Positions 25,581-33,548 of a stretch of DNA of 64,000 nucleotides are shown here, in pieces; position 1 is the stretch's first letter; each line of letters opens with the position of its first letter. Below the pieces are notes generated by a model. It ran no database searches. It was given only the letters and a program-made list of their open reading frames with translations, and was not told where the DNA came from. Where the stretch lies: assembly GCF_004803895.1 (NCBI RefSeq), contig NZ_CP021978.1, positions 8,432,001 through 8,496,000 of the forward strand, in the 5' to 3' direction. Position numbers and translations under genes: made by a program. The stretch is from Streptomyces hawaiiensis (GTDB taxonomy: Bacteria; Actinomycetota; Actinomycetes; Streptomycetales; Streptomycetaceae).

Positions 25581-26747
25581 ACCTCTAACCCCACTCCCCG
25601 CGACTACAACAAGGCGTCGGTCCTCGACGTGCTCCTCTCCCACGCGCCCCTGACCCGGAACCAGCTGATCGAGCTGACGGGCCTGAGCAAGGCCACGGTG
25701 TCCAGAGCGGTGGAGGAGCTCCGAGCCGACGGCTTCGTCGTCGACGGCGGAATGGACGAGGTCACCGGCCGCGGCCGCCGGTCCACCTATCTGGATTTGC
25801 CGGGCACGACCGGGCATGTCGCCGGCATCAGCTTCGGAGCGCAGACCACCGGTGTGCTGGTGACCGACCTCAGGGGCCGCGAGGTGCACCACCTGGCTGT
25901 TCCCACCGCCGACCACCAGGAGGTCGAGGACGCCGCACGATGGCTGGTCGACCTGATCGCCCAGGCCGCCGAATCCGCGCAGGGCCCGCTGCGTCAGATC
26001 GTCGCCGCGGTTCCCGGCCGGGTCCGGGGCGGCACGGAGATCTTCGGCCCCGCGGAGTCGATGAAGATTTTCGAGGGCTCCGGCCTCCATCGGGCCATCG
26101 AGGACCTGGTCGACGCCCCCGTGGTTCTCGACAGCGATGCCAACGCGGCCCTGCTCGGGATCCTCACGAACGACGCCACCATCTCCAATGCCGCGCTGTT
26201 CAGCGTCAGCACCATACTCAACTTCGCCAGTTGCACGGAGCACGAGCTCGCCCGTGGGAACACGCCCGCTTTCGGCGACATCGGTGTGCTGTCCTCCGGG
26301 GCCGAGAACGAGATCCTCGACGAGCTGCTGAGCACCAGGGGCCTCTTCCGGTTCGCGCGCAAGCGGGGGCTCGAGCTCGAGCGCGTCGAGGACCTCTGGC
26401 TGGAGTCGCACCCCGAGGCTCCGCGTGCCGAGGTGCTCGAGGCGTTCACCACGGCGATCGTGACCGCTGTCAGCGTCGTCGCAGTGACGCTGGACCCCGA
26501 GTCGGTCTACTTCGTGGGCCGCCTGCGTCCGCTCGTCGACGAGGTGCTCCCGGAGGTGCGCGTCCGGCTCGACCGGAGCCTGCCGGCCGTCCCCGAGATC
26601 AGACCGGTGCAGCACCTGATCGGTCTGTCCACGGCACAGGGGGCGGTGTACGCCTGCCTGACGATCGCTCAGGAGCGGCTGCGGGACGCCGTACTCGGGG
26701 CACGGCGCCAGAACCAGCCCGCCGAGCAGTCCGCGCCGGCCTTCTGA
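25578..26747 (+). CDS. ROK-family transcriptional regulator
   Basis: A 389-residue protein with an N-terminal winged helix (residues about 8-65: LTRNQLIELTGLSKATVSRA) and a ROK/ASKHA sensor domain, with AAVPGRVRGG and VVLDSDANAALLGI. The usual ROK zinc motif (CxCGxxGC) is absent, suggesting a pure ligand sensor without sugar-kinase activity. It is transcribed away from the amine-oxidase gene and is the best local candidate to bind the paired GTTCCA-N3-TGAAAC operators. An earlier in-frame ATG at 25395 would add a low-complexity tail. Confidence 0.85.
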   Translation: MTSNPTPRDYNKASVLDVLLSHAPLTRNQLIELTGLSKATVSRAVEELRADGFVVDGGMDEVTGRGRRSTYLDLPGTTGHVAGISFGAQTTGVLVTDLRGREVHHLAVPTADHQEVEDAARWLVDLIAQAAESAQGPLRQIVAAVPGRVRGGTEIFGPAESMKIFEGSGLHRAIEDLVDAPVVLDSDANAALLGILTNDATISNAALFSVSTILNFASCTEHELARGNTPAFGDIGVLSSGAENEILDELLSTRGLFRFARKRGLELERVEDLWLESHPEAPRAEVLEAFTTAIVTAVSVVAVTLDPESVYFVGRLRPLVDEVLPEVRVRLDRSLPAVPEIRPVQHLIGLSTAQGAVYACLTIAQERLRDAVLGARRQNQPAEQSAPAF

Positions 26748-26799
26748 TGCGGTGGGCGGCCGGCCGTCACCTCGTCATCGGGGGGTGCACGGGACGCCG

Positions 26800-27190
26800 T
26801 CCCGCGCGTAGACCGTGACACGGGCGCCGATCCATCGAGCCAGGCGCCCAGCAGCAGCGCGAACCCGATCGTGCTGTAGAGGACGTACCGGTCGACGAAG
26901 AGGGGCTTGACGAGGGCGAGCAGCAGGAGGAGCGCAGCCGGGAGGATCAGGAGCGGCAGTGCCGGAGCGGGCAACCGGATCGGCCCCCGGGCGGGCAGTG
27001 GGCCCCGGGCGCACCACACGCCCACCACTGCCATGGCCGCGAGGCCGACGAGTTGGCTGCGGTGCGCCACCTGGTACGTCACCGCCTCGTCGCCCCGCAT
27101 GCTGCCCTGGCGACGGACCCCCCGCCGCCCGAGGGCCACAGTCACCAGCATGGGCACGACCTCCACGACAGCCTTGAGGAGTGGTTCGGA
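26800..27190 (-). pseudogene. Membrane glycosyltransferase (GT39/mannosyltransferase-like) relic
   Basis: The minus strand encodes VVPMLVTVALG, then RRQGSMRGDEAVTYQVAHRS, an N-terminus typical of ArnT/PMT-type transferases (W/MxRDEA). It passes directly into LPLLILPAALLLLLALVKPL and FVDRYVLYSTIGFALLLGA, resembling their C-terminal helices. Several hundred residues of the middle are missing, so this is an internal-deletion relic. Confidence 0.55.
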
Positions 27191-27400
27191 TCGGGGCCGC
27201 AGGGGCGGGGAGGGCGGGATCCAGGAGTGGTCGGGCCTGACGCAGTTCGGTGCTGATCGCGCTCCGGGGGCTGAGGCCGGGCAGCCGGCCGTGCGAGTGA
27301 TGCACGACGACCGCCTCACGGGAAGCCCGGCCGCCGCTCCCGACTCTCGCGGCAGGCGGCCCCGCGTCACCTCGGCCGAAAGGCCACGGTTCCGGTCCCA

Positions 27401-27429
27401 CGGGCGGGCGGGCGGGCGGGCGGGCGGGC
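27401..27429. repeat. CGGG tetranucleotide repeat
   Basis: About seven consecutive CGGG units, followed by CCGGCCGGCC. It lies in non-coding DNA between the glycosyltransferase relic and the reductase gene. Such tracts are prone to slippage. Confidence 0.85.
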
Positions 27430-27524
27430 CGGCCGGCCTCAGCCGATCGGCCATTCTCATGCCTCAGCCGCCACGGAGCGATCTCCCTCAACGAGGTGGA
27501 GCAGGCGTCCGCCAGTCGCCGGCC

Positions 27525-28556
27525 CTACCGAAGCAGCTCCACGGAGAGGTGCGAGGACAGCGCGCGGAGGAAGTCGGCCGCGTCGAAGATCTCGCCGGCG
27601 GAGGCGACGCCGACCGTCCGTGTCCGCCCGGTGACGATGCGGTGCACTGCCTCCACCGCGAGGGGCGCCGTGACGGCGTAGATGTCCTGCCCCCTCGCCG
27701 CGGCGCGCCGCTCGGTGCCGCCGCAGCGCACGACCACGTCGACGAGGAAGGTCTGGGCGGACCGTCCCTGGTCGTCGACCGCGGCCGGCGCCGGTGTGCC
27801 GGGGGCCGACACGTCCCGGGCCGCCTCGGCTGTCATGTAGGTGCGCACGTCGGGAACGGACAGGTGGCTGGGGATGGTGACGACGTCCGCCATTGTGAAC
27901 TCCCCGATGACCGCCCGGGGGCCCAACGGCTCGGGGAAGGGCCACTGGAGGGTCGTCGCGTCGTCGTGGCGGTAGTCCAGCCGACCGTTGCGGAACACGA
28001 CGCGCGCGCCGCCCCGCCGCTGCCGGGAGACGGCGCCCGCCGCCCGTGTCCCTTCCGTGGGCTGCCAACCGTTCAGCGCGTACGCGACGTGCGCCTCGTC
28101 GGCCGTGGTCCAGTCGCCCATCGCTGCGGTGGCCAACAGATCACCGAGTCCGCCGAAAAAGGCCATCGCCGGGACGATGACCGCTCCCGTGGTGCGGGCG
28201 CGGTCCGCGAAGTGCGCGAACGTGTCGGCGTTCGCCTCGATCTCGGCTGCCACATCGACGTACGGGATGCCGGTGCGCAGGGCCGCCTCGATCACGGGAG
28301 CGGCCGTCGTCGCGAACGGCCCGGCACAGTTGACCACCGCCGCCGCCCCGTCCAGCGCGCGGTCGAGCGAGTTCGCATCGTCGACCGAGGCCGGCCGGAC
28401 CTCAAGCCCGGGGTACGACGCCGCCAGCGCCTTCAGCTTGACCTCGTCACGGCCGGAGAGAACCGGGACGAACCCCCGACCCCGCAGCTCCGCCACCACG
28501 AACCGGCCGGTGTGCCCGTACGCGCCGAACACCGTCACCGTCTGACCCGGTCCCAT
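27525..28556 (-). CDS. Saccharopine dehydrogenase-like / trans-acting enoyl reductase-type protein
   Basis: A 343-residue protein with an N-terminal Rossmann fold (VTVFGAYGHTGRFVVAELRG) followed by LSGRDEVKLKAL and VVNCAGPFATTAAPVIEAAL, the pattern of saccharopine dehydrogenase-like oxidoreductases. The ATG at 28556 follows AGGGGAGAG. It is divergent from a GlxA-type regulator 102 bp away, which probably controls it. The substrate cannot be assigned. Confidence 0.82.
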   Translation of the reverse strand: MGPGQTVTVFGAYGHTGRFVVAELRGRGFVPVLSGRDEVKLKALAASYPGLEVRPASVDDANSLDRALDGAAAVVNCAGPFATTAAPVIEAALRTGIPYVDVAAEIEANADTFAHFADRARTTGAVIVPAMAFFGGLGDLLATAAMGDWTTADEAHVAYALNGWQPTEGTRAAGAVSRQRRGGARVVFRNGRLDYRHDDATTLQWPFPEPLGPRAVIGEFTMADVVTIPSHLSVPDVRTYMTAEAARDVSAPGTPAPAAVDDQGRSAQTFLVDVVVRCGGTERRAAARGQDIYAVTAPLAVEAVHRIVTGRTRTVGVASAGEIFDAADFLRALSSHLSVELLR

Positions 28557-28623
28557 GAGCTCTCCCCTGTGCTCGAATGATCCAACTGAGCCCATCCTGA
28601 CGGCGGTTGGCACCTGATCGTGA

Positions 28624-28651
28624 GTGTCCGGAACGACACGCCCCATACAAT
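28624..28651 (+). promoter_or_regulatory. Leaderless promoter with overlapping dyad, GlxA-type gene
   Basis: TACAAT (28646-28651) ends 7 bases before the ATG at 28659, the geometry of a leaderless transcript. Upstream, GTGTCCGGAACGACAC (28624-28639) has GTGTC/GACAC arms and could be an autoregulatory operator serving both this gene and the divergent reductase. Confidence 0.5.
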
Positions 28652-28658
28652 TACGGAC

Positions 28659-29603
28659 ATGAATACTGTCGCGCTGGCCGCCACCGACGGGATGCTGCAC
28701 TTCGAACTGTCCCTGGCGCACGAGGTGTTCGCCGCCGCCCCGGCCGGGGTGACAGGCCCCTGGTACGACCTCACCGTCTGCGGACCGGCCGCCGTGCACA
28801 TCGGCCGGTTCCGGCTGGAGCCCGACGCCGGGCTCGACCGGCTCCGGCAGGCCGGCACGGTGATCGTCCCCGGCTGGGCCGACATCGACGAGGACCCGCC
28901 CGCCGGCCTGGTCGACGCCGTGCGCGAGGCCCACGAGGCCGGCGCTCGCGTGGTCTCCCTGTGCACGGGCGCGTTCGTCCTGGCCGCGGCAGGGCTTCTC
29001 GACGGACGGCGCGCCACCACGCACTGGGCGCACACCGAGGCTCTGGCCGCCCGTCATCCCCGCGTGGAGGTCGATCCGGACGTGCTCTACGTGGACAACG
29101 GCAGCGTGCTCACCTCCGCCGGCAAGGCCGCCGCGCTGGACCTGTGCCTGCACCTCGTCCGCCTCGACCGGGGCTCGTCGGTCGCCAACGCCGTCGCCCG
29201 CCGCCTGGTCGTACCACCGCACCGGGCGGGCGGACAGGCCCAGTTCGTCACCGCTCCGGTGCCCGACCAGGACGATCACTCGCTCGCCGCCCTGTTCCCC
29301 TGGATCATCGAACGGCTCGACCGGCCGCTGACCGTGGAGGACCTGGCCCGCCGGGCGGGGATGAGCTCCCGGCACCTGGGCCGAACCTTCAGAGCGGTGA
29401 CCGGTACGACTCCTCTGCAGTGGCTGCTGACCCAGCGGATCCGGCACGCCCAGGAACTGCTGGAGAAGACCGACGACAGTGTCGACACCATCGCGACGGC
29501 CACCGGCATGGGGACCGCCACGACGCTGCGCCGCCACTTCAACCGCACGGTCGGCGTGCCCCCGGACGCTTACCGCAGGACGTTCCGCTCGCGGACGCGC
29601 TGA
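28659..29603 (+). CDS. GlxA-family transcriptional regulator (DJ-1/PfpI + AraC HTH)
   Basis: A 314-residue regulator. Residues about 1-165 form a DJ-1/PfpI-like domain with the elbow SLCTGAFVLAAAGLLDGR containing the usual Cys. The C-terminus is an AraC-type double helix-turn-helix (LTVEDLARRAGMSSRHLGRT, then a second helix pair ending RRHFNRTVGVPPDAYRR). The start is supported by the -10 element immediately upstream. It probably controls itself and the divergent saccharopine-dehydrogenase-like gene. Confidence 0.88.
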   Translation: MNTVALAATDGMLHFELSLAHEVFAAAPAGVTGPWYDLTVCGPAAVHIGRFRLEPDAGLDRLRQAGTVIVPGWADIDEDPPAGLVDAVREAHEAGARVVSLCTGAFVLAAAGLLDGRRATTHWAHTEALAARHPRVEVDPDVLYVDNGSVLTSAGKAAALDLCLHLVRLDRGSSVANAVARRLVVPPHRAGGQAQFVTAPVPDQDDHSLAALFPWIIERLDRPLTVEDLARRAGMSSRHLGRTFRAVTGTTPLQWLLTQRIRHAQELLEKTDDSVDTIATATGMGTATTLRRHFNRTVGVPPDAYRRTFRSRTR

Positions 29604-29615
29604 TCCCGCGGGAAG

Positions 29616-30212
29616 CTACGCCCGACTGTCGCTGCCGCTGTGCACAACGGCGAACGCTCCCCGGGCACCGTCCGGGGCGGGCCGCAGGGCCCGGTGCAGG
29701 CGGAGGGTCGTGCCCTGCGGCGTGGTCAGTGCGGTGCCGTCCTGGTCGTCGGTGACGGTGAAGTCCGTGGAGAGGGCGCCCGCACCGGTGCAGGAGGCGA
29801 TGACCTCGCGAGCGGGGGCATCGCTGATGTTCTGGTCCTGGGCCTGCGCCCGCCCTTCGATCAGGGCCACCAACTGGTCGACCAGCACGGCGTCATGGCA
29901 GCCGTCATAGGCCCAGCGCCGCCCCAGCACACCGTGCTCCATCGTGCCGACGAGGGCGTGCTCCGCCCCTTCGAGCGGGGCACCGCGATAGGTGAGAGGC
30001 ACCAGGTACGTGGTTGGCTGAGGGCCGGAGGCGTCGGTGACCACGATGAACTCGATCCCCACCTCGCCTCGCGGATCGTCGAGCCGGAAGCCGCCGGCCT
30101 TCGCCGGCTCCGGCCCGGCCGCGCCACCGCGGTACCACGGCCGGGAGGGCAGCCAGGACGCGAGCAGTTCCAGCTTGCTCGGCTCCAGGGTGGTGTCGTG
30201 GATGACGGCCAT
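29616..30212 (-). CDS. Free-standing maltokinase N-terminal cap-like domain protein
   Basis: A 198-residue protein matching only the N-terminal cap of actinobacterial maltokinases: TTLEPSKLELLASWLPSRPW, FRLDDPRGEVGIEFIVV, TYLVPLTYRGAPLEG, HALVGTMEHGVLGRRW. The kinase lobes are absent. Such stand-alone caps occur in streptomycetes; their function is unknown. The start has GGAAGGGA upstream. It converges on the GlxA-type gene with 12 bp between stops. Confidence 0.75.
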   Translation of the reverse strand: MAVIHDTTLEPSKLELLASWLPSRPWYRGGAAGPEPAKAGGFRLDDPRGEVGIEFIVVTDASGPQPTTYLVPLTYRGAPLEGAEHALVGTMEHGVLGRRWAYDGCHDAVLVDQLVALIEGRAQAQDQNISDAPAREVIASCTGAGALSTDFTVTDDQDGTALTTPQGTTLRLHRALRPAPDGARGAFAVVHSGSDSRA

Positions 30213-30344
30213 GCTGAAGATTCCCTTCCGTTGCGTCCGCGCGGGCGATCACCCTTTCGCATCCGCGCGTGGTCGGCGGAGCTCTCGGGGCAGGGGGTCG
30301 TGCGCGTAGTTTCGGATACCGAACGCCACGAGGAGGAGAGGGCG

Positions 30345-30965
30345 ATGACCACACCGGCGGGCAGAGTGATCTGCGACATCACGATCTCGGCCGACGGGTA
30401 CGCGGCCGGACTGAACCAGACCGAGGAACGCCCGTTCGGAGACGACGGCGGCGACGGATCGGGCGGCCTGCTGCACGCCTGGATGTTCGACACACCCGAC
30501 GAGAACCGGGCCGAGATCGACCGGCTGAACACGGCCGGTGCGTTCATCATGGGGCGCAACATGTTCGGCCCCGTGCGGGGCGAGTGGGATCGGCGGTGGA
30601 ACGGCTGGTGGGGCGGCGATCCGCCGTTCCACGCGCCGGTGTTCGTGCTCACCCACCACCCCCGTGAGCCGCAGTCGATGGACGGCGGCACCACGTACCA
30701 CTTCGTCACCGACGGCATCACGTCGGCCCTGGCACAGGCGTGCGCGGCGGCCGGCGACGGCGATGTCACCGTCCTCGGCGGCGCGACCACCATCAACCAG
30801 TACCTCGCCGCCGGCCTGATCGACGAGCTGCGGCTGCACATCGTGCCGCTCACGCTCGGCGCCGGCACGCGGCTGTTCGAGGGCGTCCCGCCGCTGAAAC
30901 TGGAGCAGGTGACGTCGCGGCCGGCGAGCCGGGTCACGCACGTCACCTACCACGTGCTGCCCTGA
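30345..30965 (+). CDS. Dihydrofolate reductase / RibD C-terminal family protein
   Basis: A 206-residue single-domain protein beginning VICDITISADGYAAG after a strong AGGAGGAGAG site. FIMGRNMFGPVRGEW and VTVLGGATTINQYLAAGLID followed by ELRLHIVPLTLGAGTRLFEG are the standard RibD_C/DHFR-like motifs. These proteins are NADPH-dependent reductases of mostly unknown substrate in streptomycetes. Its 3' end overlaps the convergent small membrane protein gene by 19 bp. Confidence 0.87.
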   Translation: MTTPAGRVICDITISADGYAAGLNQTEERPFGDDGGDGSGGLLHAWMFDTPDENRAEIDRLNTAGAFIMGRNMFGPVRGEWDRRWNGWWGGDPPFHAPVFVLTHHPREPQSMDGGTTYHFVTDGITSALAQACAAAGDGDVTVLGGATTINQYLAAGLIDELRLHIVPLTLGAGTRLFEGVPPLKLEQVTSRPASRVTHVTYHVLP

Positions 30966-31219
30966 GGGCTCGACAGGCCCGAGAAGATCACTCCCGGATG
31001 TGACGGCGCCTCGTTCAGCACCCACAGACCGATCAGCGTGGCCAGCGTGAACACGACGGTGATGAGCACCGCGAGGACAAGCCGGCGACGGCGTTCGCGG
31101 CGCAGCCACTCGCCGCGTGCCGTGCGATAGGCGTCCGGCGCGGCCCGCACCCCGCCGGCCAGGGCGGCCAGGGCCTCGGTCAGCTCCCGCTCCGTGCGGT
31201 CCGGGTCGGTGTGGTTCAT
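30947..31219 (-). CDS. Small membrane protein coupled to a sigma factor
   Basis: A 90-residue protein: an acidic and basic N-terminal half (RTERELTEALAALAGGVRAA), then a basic RRERRRR stretch and one membrane helix (LVLAVLITVVFTLATLIGLW). Its ATG overlaps the stop of the sigma factor gene (ATGA). Size, topology and coupling suggest an anti-sigma-like partner, but no HRSxxC zinc motif is present, so this is inference. Confidence 0.7.
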   Translation of the reverse strand: MNHTDPDRTERELTEALAALAGGVRAAPDAYRTARGEWLRRERRRRLVLAVLITVVFTLATLIGLWVLNEAPSHPGVIFSGLSSPQGSTW

Positions 31220-31782
31220 CGCCGGGCCTCCATCACCTGGGTCAGCGCGGCGAGACCGCGTGCGGTGTGCGTCTTCACCGAACCGGAGGAGATGCCCATC
31301 GCGGCCGCGATCTCGCCCTCCTTCAGTCCGAGCCAGTGCCGCAGCACGAGCGCCTCGCGCTGCCGGGCCGGCAGTTGCTGCAGCGCGTCGATCAAAACGC
31401 GCTGGTCGTCACGGAGCAGCGCCGCGCTCTCCGCGGAGACGACGGTCTCCTCGGGCGGGTTCTCCACGTGCTTGCGGGCGACCTGGAGGTGCCGGATCCG
31501 CATTCGGGTCAGATTGCACACCGTGGAGCGCAGATACGCCTCCGCCGCCTCGGTGTCCCTCAGACGCCGCCACTTCCGGTAGATCTGGTAGTACGCCTCG
31601 GCCACCACGTTCTCCGGGTCGTCCGCGCCCAGCAGCACGGCCAGGCGCAGCATCGACGCGTAGTGCAGCTCGAAGAGCCCCGCCAGTCCGGCCTCGCGCT
31701 CCAGCTCCGCCGGGTCGGCCGGCGCGGGCGTCAGCGCCTCGACGCCGGGCTCCGGCACCGGTATGGGGTGTCTGTGTCTCAC
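31216..31782 (-). CDS. SigE-family ECF RNA polymerase sigma factor
   Basis: A 188-residue ECF sigma factor. Region 2 is recognisable from FELHYASMLRLAVLLGADD to AEAYYQIYRKWRRL, and region 4 includes LPARQREALVLRHWLGLKEG and AAAMGISSGSVKTHTARGL. It starts with GTG at 31782, overlapping the symporter stop (GTGA), with GGAG upstream. It is sandwiched between a transporter and a small membrane protein in one coupled operon. Confidence 0.87.
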   Translation of the reverse strand: MRHRHPIPVPEPGVEALTPAPADPAELEREAGLAGLFELHYASMLRLAVLLGADDPENVVAEAYYQIYRKWRRLRDTEAAEAYLRSTVCNLTRMRIRHLQVARKHVENPPEETVVSAESAALLRDDQRVLIDALQQLPARQREALVLRHWLGLKEGEIAAAMGISSGSVKTHTARGLAALTQVMEARR

Positions 31783-33320
31783 TGCTGGTTCGCTCCCGTC
31801 TCCGGACGCCGCCTGACGGTCAGGCGGGACGGCAGGTCGGTCAGGTCGGCGCCGCGCGGGACACCGAGACGTTCGAGTACGGCGGTGCCGGCCACCGCGA
31901 CGATCAGGTTGAGCAGCAGAGCGGCGAGACCGGCGTAGATCTCCAGCGGCCCGGAACCGAGGCCCACGATGGACGAGAACCCTCCGCGGACGACCAGGTA
32001 CGTCCCGGCCGCCATGCCCGCGCCCCACCCGGCGAGCAGCGCCCGCGGATGCAGCCGCCCGGTGAACAGACCGACGGCGACGGCCGGGAAGATCTGCAGG
32101 ATCCAGACCCCGCCGAGCAGCTGGAGGTTGATCGCGTCCTGGTCGCGCAGCCCGAAGACGAACGCGACCGCCCCCGCCTTCGCGATGAGCGAGACGGCCT
32201 TGGCGATGCGGACCTGCCGCTTGGGCGTGGCCGTCGGATGCACGTACTCGACGTACACGTTGCGGACGAAGCTGGTGGCGGCCGCGATCGACATCACCGC
32301 CGCCGGGACCAGCGCCCCGACGGTGATCGCGCCGAACACCAGCCCGGCCAGCGGGCCCGGCATCAGCCGGTCGACCAGCATCGGCACGGCGGCCTCGGCC
32401 CCGCCCTCGGGCGCCCGCACCCCGGCGGCGAGCGCCGCGAAGCCGAGGACGCCGAAGAGCGCGAGCAGTCCAGTCCAGGCGGGCAGCGCCACCGACACCT
32501 TGCGCAGGGTGCGCGGTCCGTCGGCGGCGAACCCCGCCGTCAGCACGTGCGGGTACATCAGCAGGGCGAGCGCGGAGCCGAGCGCGAGGGTGGCGTAGGC
32601 GGGCTGCTGGGCCGGGGTCAGCAGCAGCGCGGAGCCGCCGAGCCGCCGGGCCGCTCCGTCGAAGACGGGGCCCGGCCCCCCGAGCCGCTCCAGGACCAGC
32701 CAGGTGACCGCGGTGAGCGACACGAAGACGGCCACCGCCTTCAGCGCCGAGATGACGGTGGGGGCCCGCAGCCCGTGCCGGTACGTGGCCACGGCGAGCC
32801 CCGCGAACAGCGCCACCATCACCAGGTCCCCGGCCGCACCGCGCGGATACACCCCGCCGGCCGTCAGCACGGCCCGTATGCCGAGCAGTTGGAGCGCCAG
32901 GTAGGGCATGGTCGCGAGGATCCCGGTCAGCGCGACGACCAGGGCGAGTGGCGGCGAGCCGTACCGGCCGCGGATGAAGTCGGCGGCGGTGATGTAGCCG
33001 TGCGCGCGGGCCACGGTCCACAGGCGGCCGAGCAGCACGAAGGCGAGGGGGCAGACGATCACCGTGTACGGCACGGCGAAGAAGGCGGCGGCGCCGTTGC
33101 CGTACGCCAGACCAGGAACGGCGGTGAAGGTGTACGCGGTGTAGATCGTGCCGCCCAGCAGGAACCAGGTCCACACCGGGCCCAGGCTGCGGTCGGCCAG
33201 TGCCCAGCCCTCCAGGGACGGCAGCCGGTCACTGGGCCGCAGGCGCCGCGCGGTGACGGCGAGCAGCGACGCGCCGCCGATCACGGCGAGGAACGTCGCG
33301 GTCATGGTGCCGTCGGCCAT
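31779..33320 (-). CDS. Sodium:solute symporter family protein (SSS)
   Basis: A 513-residue integral membrane protein with about 13 predicted helices. GYITAADFIRGRYGSPPLAL is a typical SSS segment, and a conserved cation-site region lies around TSFVRNVYVEY. The family includes monocarboxylate (MctP-type), proline and pantothenate carriers. It is divergent from cstA and coupled to a sigma factor. A monocarboxylate such as pyruvate is the favoured but unproven substrate. Confidence 0.85.
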   Translation of the reverse strand: MADGTMTATFLAVIGGASLLAVTARRLRPSDRLPSLEGWALADRSLGPVWTWFLLGGTIYTAYTFTAVPGLAYGNGAAAFFAVPYTVIVCPLAFVLLGRLWTVARAHGYITAADFIRGRYGSPPLALVVALTGILATMPYLALQLLGIRAVLTAGGVYPRGAAGDLVMVALFAGLAVATYRHGLRAPTVISALKAVAVFVSLTAVTWLVLERLGGPGPVFDGAARRLGGSALLLTPAQQPAYATLALGSALALLMYPHVLTAGFAADGPRTLRKVSVALPAWTGLLALFGVLGFAALAAGVRAPEGGAEAAVPMLVDRLMPGPLAGLVFGAITVGALVPAAVMSIAAATSFVRNVYVEYVHPTATPKRQVRIAKAVSLIAKAGAVAFVFGLRDQDAINLQLLGGVWILQIFPAVAVGLFTGRLHPRALLAGWGAGMAAGTYLVVRGGFSSIVGLGSGPLEIYAGLAALLLNLIVAVAGTAVLERLGVPRGADLTDLPSRLTVRRRPETGANQQ

Positions 33321-33548
33321 GGGTCACCGTCCTTGGTGTGCCTGATCCCTCACGGGGGAGTTGCGCGGCGGCCCCGATCGGAGGACACGGAACCGGCGGG
33401 AAATCTTCTGGACATTCGCTGTCAACCGGTTCCGGGGAGTGGGCAACTCTTGCACAGACCGACAGCGAGCGGGAGAGCCGTTCGTTTCGCTGATTCCCAG
33501 GCACCTCGTGTCACGGGGTGTCCCGCACCGCTCTGGTGAGGAGCCGCA

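Noticed and set aside
31216..33174. Apparent transporter-sigma factor fusion of 652 codons
   Set aside because: The upstream part is an out-of-frame reading of the symporter gene; the sigma factor has its own GTG and ribosome site at 31782.
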